From positions 1 to 41,422 of the forward strand of contig NZ_JARULD010000007.1 in NCBI RefSeq assembly GCF_029688735.1: a DNA stretch of 41,422 bases, read 5' to 3'. The DNA is from Qipengyuania flavescens. Lineage in GTDB: Bacteria > Pseudomonadota > Alphaproteobacteria > Sphingomonadales > Sphingomonadaceae. Below are positions 23,107-31,777 of the stretch, in pieces (positions within the stretch are counted from its first letter, which is position 1; every line of letters begins with the position of its first letter). Under the pieces are notes generated by a model. It ran no database searches. It was not told where the DNA came from and saw only the letters and a list, made by a program, of their open reading frames with translations. A program made the position numbers and the translations under genes.

Positions 23107-24091
23107 GCAGCTTTATCTGAACTGCGCCGATGTGAGCGCGACCCTGCGCGGCCGCGAGCAGTTCCTGGCGGTGGCGTTCGCGGCAGGACGCACGCTGCTG
23201 TTCGCTCCTCTCGGAATGGCACGCAGGGCAACTTACCCCCGCTTCGTAGAGTGGTGATGCAGCGTCACCTGCACTGACCGGGCGCCGGCAGGCGTGGCAA
23301 AGTGTGTAAGTGCTCTGGGCGAGACCGTGGCCGATCGTTACCCGCTGGTCGAACACGAAGCACTCCCCCCGCCAAAGGCTCGCTTCCGCGGGAACCGTCT
23401 CCAGGTACTTCAGGATTCCGCCCTTGAGGTGGAAGACCTCGTCGACGCCCTCCTGCTTCAGGAAGGCAGTGGACTTCTCGCAGCGAACCCCGCCGGTGCA
23501 GAACATCGCGACCCTCGCAGGCTTTCCCCCCTTGATGTAATCGGGGCCCAGCAGCCTTTCGCGCTCGTGGCGAAACCATGCCGGGAAATCGCGGAAGCTC
23601 GTTGTCTGCGGATCGATCGCGCCTTCGAACATTCCCACTGCCACCTCGTAGTCGTTGCGTGTGTCGATCACGATGGTGTCGGGGTCCGCGATCAGGGCGT
23701 TCCATTCCTGCGGCTCGACGTAGGTTCCGGCGCTCGCCCGAGGATCAATCTCGGGCTGGCCCATCGTCACGATCTCGCGCTTTAGGCGTACCTTCATGCG
23801 ATGAAACGGCATCGCCGATGCGCCCGACAGTTTGACGTCGAGTTCAGCGCAGTCCGGCAGGGCGCGAATGGCCTCCAGGACTCTGGTGATCCCTTCAGAC
23901 GGTCCGGCAATCGTGCCGTTGATGCCCTCAGGGGCAAGAAGCAACGTGCCGCGAACCCGTTGCTCACGGCACAGGCGCTCAAGTGGCGCTTTCAAACCCT
24001 CGCAATTCTCGAACCGAGTGAAGCGGTACAGGGCTGCCACGTGCAGAGGCTCATGGGATTCGCGCGGAAGCATGTGCATGTCAGGTCCCAT
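23087..24091 (-). CDS. trhO: TrhO, tRNA uridine-34 hydroxylase (rhodanese family)
   Basis: A 334-residue protein. Known members use O2 to make 5-hydroxyuridine at the wobble position of tRNA. An N-terminal acylphosphatase-like domain ([16 protein letters not shown], residues 48-63) is followed by a rhodanese domain at about 130-230 with [13 protein letters not shown] and active-site Cys198 in [12 protein letters not shown] cysteine-rich C-terminal segment ([21 protein letters not shown]) is typical for the family. The first of several ATGs is used; no strong ribosome site distinguishes them. It overlaps the GST gene. It is a second tRNA-related function in this window, but it is not linked to the rtc operon. 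Confidence 0.92.
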   Translation of the reverse strand: MGPDMHMLPRESHEPLHVAALYRFTRFENCEGLKAPLERLCREQRVRGTLLLAPEGINGTIAGPSEGITRVLEAIRALPDCAELDVKLSGASAMPFHRMKVRLKREIVTMGQPEIDPRASAGTYVEPQEWNALIADPDTIVIDTRNDYEVAVGMFEGAIDPQTTSFRDFPAWFRHERERLLGPDYIKGGKPARVAMFCTGGVRCEKSTAFLKQEGVDEVFHLKGGILKYLETVPAEASLWRGECFVFDQRVTIGHGLAQSTYTLCHACRRPVSAGDAASPLYEAGVSCPACHSERSEQQRASCRERHRQELLAAAQGRAHIGAVQIKLHDGHTD

Positions 24092-24240
24092 AGCGTCATG
24101 CAGAAGGCGCGTCAGCTATCACGCCCAACCCGCGTGCTGCACAATGGTCGATGCGATGGCGAACTCCCAGGCAGGAAAGGCTGGTGTGGTAATTCTGACC
24201 CCACCCGCTAGAGGCGGGCCGCGCAAATTGAGGCAGACGC

Positions 24241-24579
24241 ATGGCCCGCAGACATTCGAAACACGATCCCTATGGCCACTTGCATAGCGAGGAGGAGGCT
24301 CCGGCGCCGGCGGTACCCTGCTGGTTATGCGGTCGGCCGACTGGCAAGGCCATTGTCTGGCATCATCCCGTGCCCAAGAGCCGGGGCGGGCGAGATGTTG
24401 TGCCCACGCACCCCCTTTGCCAGCAGACGCTGATCGCCAATTTCACCAATTCCGAACTGCAGCGCCATGGGATGGATGTGGAGGGCCTTCTGGCCAACCC
24501 CAGCGTGCGCAAATTTGTCGATTGGGTGGCGAACAAGGACCCCAATTTCACCGCGACCTCGGCGAAGAAGCAACGCTGA
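24241..24579 (+). CDS. HNH-nuclease-fold protein
   Basis: A 112-residue protein with a compact HNH-like zinc site: CWLCG (Cys27, Cys30), IVWHHPVPKSRGGRD (His41, His42) and THPLCQQTLIANFTN (His57, Cys60, Asn66). Small stand-alone proteins of this form are widespread in alphaproteobacteria and usually uncharacterised; nuclease activity is possible. The start follows GAGG at moderate spacing. It is divergent from trhO. The 163-bp gap after it contains no gene. Confidence 0.82.
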   Translation: MARRHSKHDPYGHLHSEEEAPAPAVPCWLCGRPTGKAIVWHHPVPKSRGGRDVVPTHPLCQQTLIANFTNSELQRHGMDVEGLLANPSVRKFVDWVANKDPNFTATSAKKQR

Positions 24580-24743
24580 ATTATTATGTATCCGACACAG
24601 CGCTGGTGTCGTCAACCGCCAACAAATCGGCTCTTAACGAGTTCAAAGGATCTCGCTGGAATCAGCCATACGTTCAGGCGGTTTCTGCGGCGGGCGAACG
24701 GCCAGCATTGGCGGCCGAATTACCCCGTAGTGGCTCTAACGAG

Positions 24744-25574
24744 CTATTCGGCGTCTTTGAATTCGCCGAACAGCTCCGGCAGGAAGGATGCCAGATGCGG
24801 CATCTCCTGCGCGCAGTGGACGAGCAGCGCACGGGCATCACTTTCCGTTACACTCAGCACACGCTTGGCAACGACTGCGGCCATACCACCAATGAGGTTG
24901 CGCCCTGCGACGTGCCTGCCGCCCATCCAGAAGCGCGACCGCATCTCGCTGCCTCCGGGAACCGCGCGGACATGGTGCGCCAGATAGCCGATGTCGATCG
25001 GGGCGTCGCCAAGGCCGATCTGGGCGCAGATGATGGTGGCCTGTTGGTCGTCGTCCAGACTCTTGTCAGTGAAACCAAGCGTCGCGGGCGGCACAAAGCG
25101 AATCGCGCCGCGGATCAGATCGCTACCGATATATTCGTCAACGATTGACGTCTGCCCGACATAGAGCACGCGGCCGCTGGCGCCAGCGGGCGGCGTTTCG
25201 CGCCAGCCGACATGCACATGCGCCTGCGGATGCCACAGCTTATACTTAGACGCAGCATCGCCGTGCCAGCCGAACCACCAATCGACCATCGCCGGGGTGA
25301 CGCTCGGCATGGCGGAGCGCACGCTGACTCGCATGCCGCCGTCGCTGGTCAGCACAAAGCCGTCTTCCAGCACAGCCTCTCCGCCAAACAGGTTGGTAGT
25401 CGCCTGATCGATGTCCGGCAGCAGAATGTCCGGCACCCCGCCTCGATCAAGCGCGGCGCACACATGCGGTGCCAGCGGGGCAAGCTCTGGGTTGAAGAAC
25501 CGGGCATAGGGCGCGGCGCGATCTGCCTCGCGATAGCCCAGATAGCGCCCTGCAATCGGCTTACTGCTTTTCAT
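24744..25574 (-). CDS. PhlG-like 2,4-diacetylphloroglucinol (C-C) hydrolase family protein
   Basis: A 276-residue protein of the DAPG/phloretin hydrolase family, zinc enzymes that cleave a carbon-carbon bond between a phenolic ring and an acyl group. Family-typical segments include WWFGWHGDAASKYKLWHP near residue 100 and HVHVGW soon after, with a late HHVRAVPGG. The stop lies 169 bases from the HNH gene and the start overlaps the stop of the flavoprotein upstream (ATGA), so it is in an operon with the flavoprotein and a TetR regulator. The substrate is probably an acylated polyphenol, inferred from family. Confidence 0.82.
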   Translation of the reverse strand: MKSSKPIAGRYLGYREADRAAPYARFFNPELAPLAPHVCAALDRGGVPDILLPDIDQATTNLFGGEAVLEDGFVLTSDGGMRVSVRSAMPSVTPAMVDWWFGWHGDAASKYKLWHPQAHVHVGWRETPPAGASGRVLYVGQTSIVDEYIGSDLIRGAIRFVPPATLGFTDKSLDDDQQATIICAQIGLGDAPIDIGYLAHHVRAVPGGSEMRSRFWMGGRHVAGRNLIGGMAAVVAKRVLSVTESDARALLVHCAQEMPHLASFLPELFGEFKDAE

Positions 25575-26914
25575 GATACACGCCCCATATAAGCATTGAA
25601 CCGGCCTTCGGGATCAAACTTGGCGCGCAATGCGTCCAGCCGTTCCAGATTGGCTGGGGCCATGAACGGCATCGGCCTGCGCCCCAGGTTTTCATCAGCG
25701 AGCTGAATGCCGACACTGTACGCTTGCAAGGCCCGCATATGGTCGGTCGCCCAGCCTTCATCGGCGGGTGCCCCCGCCTTGCCGCGCAGCCCGCCATAAA
25801 GCGCGAGATAGGTGCGCGCTTCAAGTGAGAAGGCCATGTCGGGTCGCGACGGCGGTGCGTTCCAGTTGAGCCATAAGGCATGGCTGGGTGCGGTCGGCTG
25901 ACTGTCTGCAATCTTGCGGAGCGCGGGCAGCATCGGATCGATCGGATCATTCATCCACATGCTGTCGGCGGTCCAGCGGGTGTTGGGCAGAAACAGCATC
26001 TTTTCGCCGGTCTTCATCATCATGTTGAGCGACATTGGCATCAGCGGCAGGGTCAGGCTGGCCTTTTTGCGCAGCGGGCTCCTGTCGATGAACGCTACCG
26101 CCTCGCGCGCGTCGCTCCAGCGATCGGTAAGCACCGGGGCCAGGACTTCGATCCCATGCGCAAAGATTCCGGTCGCCCGCCGGTTGAACACCAGCTGGAA
26201 TTCGACCGAAGGGGACACATCCGGTCCCGCTTTATCTGCCCAGGCCATCACCTCTTCCAGATGGCGCATGCGGAAAATCTGCAGCTTCAAGCCGACAAAT
26301 TTGGGTCGGCGGTGGAGCTTCAGATGGAAGCGAACCACGACACCGAAAAAGCCTGGCCCAGCGCCCCGCGCGGCCCAGAGTAATTCCGGATTTTCCTGTT
26401 CGCTGGCATGCACCAAGGTGCCATCGGCGAGAACGACATCGATGCCGATGACGCTCTGGCACGCAAGCCCCGACGCCCGACTGTTCCAGCCAAAGCCGCC
26501 TTGCAGCAGGAAGCCGCCCATGCCGACAGTATAGGCATGCGCGACAGGAAAGAAGAGGCGGCGCTTGGCCAGCGCGGCATTGAGTTCACCCGCAAGGCAG
26601 CCCGGGCCGATGACCGCGGTGTCGTCAGCTTCGTTGATGGCAATGCCGTTCAATCGCGACATTTCGAGCAGCATCCCGCCATCGCGGATGTGGTTTTGCG
26701 CCCAGCTATGCCCGCCCGAACAGATGCCGATTGTCAGGCCTTCATCATGCGCGCGCTTCACGGCTGCGATGACCTCTTCAACGTCATTGACCTGCACGAT
26801 CCGATCGGGACGGCGACCCGGGTCTTGCGCATTGAAGCTGGTGCCGAGCAGCGCCGCGTCAAAATCCGGCGAGCCCTTGTCGATCACGACGCCCCGGCTC
26901 GCTGTGCGCTTCAT
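25571..26914 (-). CDS. Berberine-bridge-type FAD-dependent oxidase, probably bicovalent flavin
   Basis: A 447-residue flavoprotein with an FAD-binding type 4 (PCMH) domain and a C-terminal BBE motif (RFNAYMGR). His69 in SGGHSWA and Cys152 in SGLACQS are at the two positions that covalently hold FAD in bicovalent family members, which typically oxidise alcohols or phenols with O2. It has no signal peptide. It overlaps the PhlG-like gene downstream and the TetR gene upstream by 4 bases each. A role in oxidising a phenolic or glycosylated substrate before C-C hydrolysis is inferred from the neighbours. Confidence 0.88.
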   Translation of the reverse strand: MKRTASRGVVIDKGSPDFDAALLGTSFNAQDPGRRPDRIVQVNDVEEVIAAVKRAHDEGLTIGICSGGHSWAQNHIRDGGMLLEMSRLNGIAINEADDTAVIGPGCLAGELNAALAKRRLFFPVAHAYTVGMGGFLLQGGFGWNSRASGLACQSVIGIDVVLADGTLVHASEQENPELLWAARGAGPGFFGVVVRFHLKLHRRPKFVGLKLQIFRMRHLEEVMAWADKAGPDVSPSVEFQLVFNRRATGIFAHGIEVLAPVLTDRWSDAREAVAFIDRSPLRKKASLTLPLMPMSLNMMMKTGEKMLFLPNTRWTADSMWMNDPIDPMLPALRKIADSQPTAPSHALWLNWNAPPSRPDMAFSLEARTYLALYGGLRGKAGAPADEGWATDHMRALQAYSVGIQLADENLGRRPMPFMAPANLERLDALRAKFDPEGRFNAYMGRVS

Positions 26915-27603
26915 CGCATGTCTCCTGTTTGTGATTGCGGGGATGGAGGCAGCGCCAGCCAGCGCATCGGCAATTCGGGTGGGGGCGGAAAATCAAAGGC
27001 CGCATGCGCCAGCCGCTTCGCTTCGGCTGCATCGAGACCCAAATATGTCAGAAGCTGGGCGGTTGCCGGATCAATCTTGGCGAAACCCAAGGTGCCCCGA
27101 TGCAGATCGAGTGCCAGCCCCGTAATTGCGCCTGCGACTATCGAGGTAGCAAGATCGACGTCAGCCACCGTGAAGAGACCACGCGCGACGCCCTCTTCAA
27201 TGTCCATTTTCAACCGCAACCGCAACTCGGCGCCCAACCGGTCAGACGGCAAGCCAACGTCAAACATCAACCTTCCGAAGCCGGGCTGCTCGGCCACGAT
27301 CCGTAAGGTCTGACGGGTGATCCGCGCAAAACGCGCGGCCGGGTCGTCACGGTCATTTCCGTGTATCGCCATCGCCGCCGCGTGCGTGGCGCCAAGCAAC
27401 TCGCCCAGATCGCCGATCAGCGCGGCCACGTCGGGATAGTAATTGTAGAAGCTCGCATGCACCAGACCGGCATGGGCGGTGATCTGACGAAGGCCAAGTG
27501 CTGCCGCGTCCGCTTCCATCAACAGGGCTTGGGCGGAAATCAGCAACTGATCGCGGGTTCGCTCGCGCTTTGTGCCGGAGCGGCTTTCTAAGGTGGGCAT
27601 CAT
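26911..27603 (-). CDS. TetR family regulator of the flavoprotein/PhlG operon
   Basis: A 230-residue regulator. The N-terminal helix-turn-helix is RTRDQLLISAQALL, then LRQITAHAGLVHASFYNYYPD; the C-terminal domain resembles TetR_C groups of fatty-acid or aromatic-responsive members. It is the first gene of a three-gene operon overlapping the flavoprotein. Two 13-bp palindromes lie 7 and 24 bases upstream of the ATG at 27603, so autorepression is very likely; starting at the upstream in-frame codon 27615 would place the coding region within an operator and is rejected. Confidence 0.87.
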   Translation of the reverse strand: MMPTLESRSGTKRERTRDQLLISAQALLMEADAAALGLRQITAHAGLVHASFYNYYPDVAALIGDLGELLGATHAAAMAIHGNDRDDPAARFARITRQTLRIVAEQPGFGRLMFDVGLPSDRLGAELRLRLKMDIEEGVARGLFTVADVDLATSIVAGAITGLALDLHRGTLGFAKIDPATAQLLTYLGLDAAEAKRLAHAAFDFPPPPELPMRWLALPPSPQSQTGDMR

Positions 27604-27609
27604 AACAAA

Positions 27610-27639
27610 TGACATAATGTCATTAATGACATACTGTCA
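27610..27639. promoter_or_regulatory. Tandem palindromic operators for TetR
   Basis: TGACATAATGTCA (27610-27622) and TGACATACTGTCA (27627-27639) are near-identical 13-bp palindromes with centres 17 bp apart, immediately upstream of the TetR start. Two dimers could bind side by side. A related half site (TGTCAT) occurs at about 27745, in front of the divergent GST-fold gene. Confidence 0.7.
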
Positions 27640-27765
27640 ATATATGCGATTGGGATTTGCGGTGCTCATCCCATGCCTTGAATGCTCCAGATTTTGGCGA
27701 AGAGGTGGCTTGATGCCGCCTAGCGGACAATATGGCATTGATGGTGTCATTATTTCGCGATACGT

Positions 27766-28857
27766 ATGATGGTAAGCAATGTCGTCATCGCGGGTCTGGA
27801 GGCCAAGGGCATCAAAAGCATGGCGCAGTTGACCCGCGACAAAATGAAACAAGGCACCACCCCAATGTACACAATCAACGGCGCACTCGGTTCGCCCTAT
27901 TCGATGAAAATCCGCGCGCTGATGCGTTATCGCCGCATCCCGCATCTTTGGGTCCACGGGCCGGACTCGCGCGAGGCGCTGACCAAGGTCAGGGCTCCTG
28001 TCATCCCGGTGATGGAATATCCCGATGGCAACTTCCACAATGATTCAACGCCGCTGATCTATGATCTGGAGGCGCGGCACGCCGAACGATCGGTTGTCCC
28101 GCCTGATCCCGCGTGCGCCTTTATCGCGCACCTGATCGAAGACTTTGCCGATGAGTGGGTGACCAAGGCGATGTTCGGCTATCGCTGGCTGGAGGAGGTG
28201 GACCAGATCCAGATGAGCCGCTGGCTGGCGTTCGATGCGATGAAGGGCGGCGGGCTGCAGCAGAGCCAGGGCTTTGCCGAACAATTCCGCGCGCGGCAGG
28301 TCGGGCGGATGGCGATTGTCGGCTGCACGCAGGAAAATTTCCCGCTGATCGAGGCCTCGACCCACGCATTGCTCGACGCGCTTGAGGCGCATGTGGTTGA
28401 CCGCCACTTCCTGTTCGGCACCCGCCCCAGCCTCGCCGAATTCGGCATGTACGGGCAATTGTCACAGCTCGGCGTTGACCCGACCGCGCAGGCGATGATG
28501 CGCAAGAACTATCCCTATAGCTATCGCTGGCTGCTCCATATCGACGATATGTCGGGGATCGAAGGCGAATGGGATGCGGCGGACGCGCCCTTTGCGCCGA
28601 TCATCACCGCCTGGCTGAAACAGGTGGGCGAAATCTACATGCCCTTCCTCCTCGCCAACGCTGCCGCGATCGAAGCGGGCAAAGAGACCTTCAGCATCAC
28701 CGCCATGGGCCTGCCGTACACGCAGGGCGTGTTCAAATATCAGGTCAAATGTCTGGCGGATTTGCGCGCGCGATACGCGGCACTGGACAGCGCGGCGCGG
28801 GCGAAGGTCGATCCGCTGCTGGCGGAGGCGGGGTGTCTCGACGCTCTGCTGAGGTAA
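27766..28857 (+). CDS. Glutathione S-transferase-like protein
   Basis: Up to 363 residues. The thioredoxin-fold N-terminal domain begins near residue 34 with MYTINGALGSPYSMKIRALM and continues VRAPVIPVMEYPDGNFHNDSTPLIYDLE; a helical GST C-terminal domain spans roughly 100-260 (DRHFLFGTRPSLAEFGMYGQ), with an extra C-terminal part. The true start is unclear: 27766, 27820 or 27865 are in frame and no ribosome site is convincing, so the first 33 residues may not be translated. It is divergent from the TetR operon, and its stop overlaps the start of a sulfatase (TAATG). GSTs in such clusters often do reductive dehalogenation or ether cleavage; substrate unknown. Confidence 0.8.
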   Translation: MMVSNVVIAGLEAKGIKSMAQLTRDKMKQGTTPMYTINGALGSPYSMKIRALMRYRRIPHLWVHGPDSREALTKVRAPVIPVMEYPDGNFHNDSTPLIYDLEARHAERSVVPPDPACAFIAHLIEDFADEWVTKAMFGYRWLEEVDQIQMSRWLAFDAMKGGGLQQSQGFAEQFRARQVGRMAIVGCTQENFPLIEASTHALLDALEAHVVDRHFLFGTRPSLAEFGMYGQLSQLGVDPTAQAMMRKNYPYSYRWLLHIDDMSGIEGEWDAADAPFAPIITAWLKQVGEIYMPFLLANAAAIEAGKETFSITAMGLPYTQGVFKYQVKCLADLRARYAALDSAARAKVDPLLAEAGCLDALLR

Positions 28858-30656
28858 TGAGGATGAAGTGTCCGGCGACCGCCTTGGCCGCCTTGGCGTT
28901 GCTGAACCCTTTCACGCTCGGCGCCCAGGCCACGGCGACGAAGCGCCCCAATATCGTCATCCTCCTTGCAGATGATTGGGGGTTTACTGATGTCGGGGCG
29001 TTTGGCGGCGAGATTGCGACGCCCAATATCGACGCGCTTGCTGCCACGGGCGTGCGCTTTTCGAACTTCCATGTGGCAGGATCCTGCTCTCCCACGCGGG
29101 CGATGCTGCAGACGGGGGTGATCAACCACCGCGCTGGCCTTGGCAATATGCCAGAGACAATCCCGCCGGAACATTTGGGTAGGCCCGGCTATGAAGCGCA
29201 ACTCAACAACCGCGTAGTGACGATTGCTGACCAGCTGCGTGCTGGCGGCTACCGCACCTATCTGACCGGGAAATGGCATTTGGGCCACACGCCCGATACC
29301 TTGCCCACCGCGCGCGGCTATGATCACGCTCTCGCGCTCGCACAATCGGGCGCCGACAATTTTGAAGATAAACCCAACCTGCTGATTTATGACAAGACCG
29401 AATGGAGTGAGGATGGAAAGCCGGCGAAACTGCCCACGCGCTTCTACTCCTCGACCCTCATTATCGATAAGATGATCAGCTATATCGACAGCGGCAGGTC
29501 GAGCGGAAAGCCCTTTCTGGCATCGGTCAATTTCATCGCGAACCATATTCCGGTGCAGGCACCCGATGCTGACATAGCGGCTTATGCCGAGCGCTACACG
29601 GCGGGCTGGACCGCGCTGCGCAACGAACGCCGCGCCGCTGCGATTGCCAAGGGCGTGATGCCCGGGGGTGTTGCAATGGGGACCATGGACACAAGCGGAG
29701 ACTGGTCAAAATTGTCGCCACTGGAACGGCGGCAGCGCGCAGGGGCGATGGCGGCCTATGCTGGCATGGGCACGGCGATGGACCGCGAAATCGGCCGGTT
29801 GATCGCGCATCTGAAGGCCATCGGCGCATATGAAAATACAATCTTCGTCTTTCTTTCTGACAATGGTGCCGAAGCTACGGACCCGATGGCGATGAGTGCA
29901 TTCGCGCGCTGGAACACCAATCTTCAATATGATCAAAGCATCGCCCAACAGGGACGCCCGGGTTCGCTGACCGCACAAGGCGCAGGCTTTGCCAGTGCTT
30001 CCGTCTCGCCGCTGCGCGGATACAAGTTTACCGCGAGCGAAGGGGGCTTGCGTGTGCCGATGATCATAGCCTGGCCGGGCAACCCGGCGATCAAGGGCGG
30101 CAGCGTTGCGGCAGGCTTTGCGCATGTCACCGATATGTCGCCTACTTTGCTGGCGTTCGCCGGGGTCGCACCGCAGCAAGGCAGCTTTGCCGGACGTCGC
30201 GTCGAGCCAATGATCGGGTTGAACCTATCGCCAATGCTCACGGGCACTGCATCCACTGTCCATCCTACGGATCGGCCATTGGGGTATGAATTGTCGGGCA
30301 ACGCTGTGCTGTTCAAGGGCGATTACAAGCTGGTCAAAAACCTGCCGCCCTATGGTGATGGCCGATGGCGGCTTTACAATATCACCGCAGATCCGGGAGA
30401 GACCAATGATTTGTCGCGCTCCGATCCGAAACGCTTTGCCGTTATGCAGGACGATTATGTCGCCTTTGCCAAGGCAAACAAGGTGCTGCCGATGCCCGAA
30501 GGCTACACGGCGCCTAGCCAGATTACCGCCAATGCCTTGCGGACTTTGCTGATACCGCGGTTGCTCAAGCTGTGGCCAGTTGCTGCGGTACTGGTGATAG
30601 CAATTGCGGCCTTGATCTGGTGGCGCAGACGACGGCGAAGGGCATCGCCAAGCTAA
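28857..30656 (+). CDS. Type I sulfatase, exported, with C-terminal membrane anchor
   Basis: A 599-residue sulfatase/alkaline-phosphatase superfamily enzyme. A signal peptide (about residues 1-25) is followed by PNIVILLADDWG with metal-binding Asp39/Asp40 and CSPTR with Cys77, the residue converted to formylglycine. Later segments include TGKWHLGHT and FLSDNGAE, also standard. The last 35 residues form a membrane helix followed by WWRRRRRRASPS, which would anchor it in the inner membrane with the catalytic domain outside. The start overlaps the GST stop. A formylglycine-generating enzyme needed for activation is encoded at 33636. Confidence 0.92.
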   Translation: MRMKCPATALAALALLNPFTLGAQATATKRPNIVILLADDWGFTDVGAFGGEIATPNIDALAATGVRFSNFHVAGSCSPTRAMLQTGVINHRAGLGNMPETIPPEHLGRPGYEAQLNNRVVTIADQLRAGGYRTYLTGKWHLGHTPDTLPTARGYDHALALAQSGADNFEDKPNLLIYDKTEWSEDGKPAKLPTRFYSSTLIIDKMISYIDSGRSSGKPFLASVNFIANHIPVQAPDADIAAYAERYTAGWTALRNERRAAAIAKGVMPGGVAMGTMDTSGDWSKLSPLERRQRAGAMAAYAGMGTAMDREIGRLIAHLKAIGAYENTIFVFLSDNGAEATDPMAMSAFARWNTNLQYDQSIAQQGRPGSLTAQGAGFASASVSPLRGYKFTASEGGLRVPMIIAWPGNPAIKGGSVAAGFAHVTDMSPTLLAFAGVAPQQGSFAGRRVEPMIGLNLSPMLTGTASTVHPTDRPLGYELSGNAVLFKGDYKLVKNLPPYGDGRWRLYNITADPGETNDLSRSDPKRFAVMQDDYVAFAKANKVLPMPEGYTAPSQITANALRTLLIPRLLKLWPVAAVLVIAIAALIWWRRRRRRASPS

Positions 30657-30665
30657 ACTTTGCGG

Positions 30666-30684
30666 GCCGAGTTCATCCCTCGGC
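30666..30684. terminator. Possible terminator between convergent genes
   Basis: GCCGAG-TTCATCC-CTCGGC forms a 6-bp stem in the 60-bp gap between the convergent sulfatase and isomerase-like genes. No clear T run follows, so the call is weak. Confidence 0.35.
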
Positions 30685-30716
30685 GGCAGGGCGTGCCCTA
30701 TTGTGAAGAACTTCGG

Positions 30717-31367
30717 TCACCGTATCGCTAGTCCCTTTTGCTCCATCCGCCACTTCATCTGATCAAACCGGTCCTGCCCGAAAAACGGTTCTCCATCGAA
30801 CACCATCAGAGGGACGCCATAATGACCGCCTTCGCGCTGGGCATCTTGCGATGCCTTGATCGCCTTGTCGTAATGATCGGGGTCAGTGGCGATTTTGGCG
30901 TCGAGCTCGGCCAAGTTGAGGCCCGCGCGCTCAGCGGCTTTGGCGAGGTGATCGCCCTCATGCCAGCCCTTCACTTCGCCGCCCCAGATGGTGCGGCTCA
31001 CTTCATCGAGGAACGCTAGGCCCTTGCCCGCTTCAGTCGCAGCCTGACCAAGCTGGGTGAGGCGGTAGATATAGGGCTGTTCCTTGGGATACTTTCGCGT
31101 CGCCATGTCCATCACCACCGGATCGGGGCTTGGCCAGGAGAACGGAATCTCCAGAAACTCAGCACAGCGGAAGATGTCGCGCATGAAATACTGGATCCAG
31201 AGCGGATCGTTATTGTCGAAGAAATCGGGCTGGCGAACCGCGATGGGATAGACGACGCGGACGTTGCAAGCGACGTCATAATCACGCTCCAGCTCGACCA
31301 GCCGCTTCATCACGAAATAGCTGTAGGGTGAGCGAAAAGACCAATAGAGGTCGTAGGTGAAGGTCAT
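30717..31367 (-). CDS. HCCA-isomerase/DsbA-like family protein
   Basis: A 216-residue thioredoxin-fold protein of the kappa-GST-related 2-hydroxychromene-2-carboxylate isomerase family. The N-terminal DLYWSFRSPYSYF carries the serine-containing active-site motif (SxxSPY) that replaces the CxxC of DsbA, and the C-terminal GVPLMVFDGEPFFGQDRFD is the typical cis-Pro region. Known members isomerise aromatic-pathway intermediates with glutathione. It is the last gene of the operon starting at 33576, with its start overlapping the DUF1330 stop. Confidence 0.85.
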   Translation of the reverse strand: MTFTYDLYWSFRSPYSYFVMKRLVELERDYDVACNVRVVYPIAVRQPDFFDNNDPLWIQYFMRDIFRCAEFLEIPFSWPSPDPVVMDMATRKYPKEQPYIYRLTQLGQAATEAGKGLAFLDEVSRTIWGGEVKGWHEGDHLAKAAERAGLNLAELDAKIATDPDHYDKAIKASQDAQREGGHYGVPLMVFDGEPFFGQDRFDQMKWRMEQKGLAIR

Positions 31368-31777
31368 CAGCCGATCGCCTTTGTGCGTATATTGAGCTGG
31401 CCTGCAAGCCCGGCATCGCGGTGCTTGGTGATCGCCTGATATTCAGGCGACTGAACCATCTTAAGCATTGCCGCACGCGAGGGGTATTCGGCGATCGCGA
31501 CCATGTCCCACAGCTCTTCCACCTCACCCAGCATCAGGTCGGTGACCATACCGGAGAACCGCGCCTTGCCACCAACAGCGGCGAGGCAGGCCTGGACCCC
31601 CGCGCCATAGCGCAGATAAGCATCGCGCCCCGGAAGCTCCGGCTCGGACCCGTCAGCATAGGTGGCCTTGTCCTTGAACTTGAGCAGGTTGACCATACAC
31701 ATCGGCCCGTCTTCAGCGCCGCCGAAAAAGGCCTTGGCTTGTTCGGGGCTGGGGTGGACCAGGTTGGTGACTTTCAT
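31367..31777 (-). CDS. DUF1330-family protein
   Basis: A 136-residue protein of the dimeric ferredoxin-like barrel group. It contains PMCMVNLLKFKDKATY, then EELWDMVAIAEYPSRAAMLKMVQSPEYQ, the typical DUF1330 ending motif. Function in the family is unknown; many members sit in aromatic catabolic clusters. Its ATG follows the dehalogenase-like gene stop directly (TGAATG) and its own stop overlaps the isomerase-like gene. A second protein with the same two motifs is fused to membrane helices at 35540. Confidence 0.82.
   Translation of the reverse strand: MKVTNLVHPSPEQAKAFFGGAEDGPMCMVNLLKFKDKATYADGSEPELPGRDAYLRYGAGVQACLAAVGGKARFSGMVTDLMLGEVEELWDMVAIAEYPSRAAMLKMVQSPEYQAITKHRDAGLAGQLNIRTKAIG

Noticed and set aside
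28569..28856. Upstream extension of the sulfatase at 28857
   Set aside because: It lies in a shadow frame of the GST-like gene; the signal peptide begins at the 28857/28863 ATGs.
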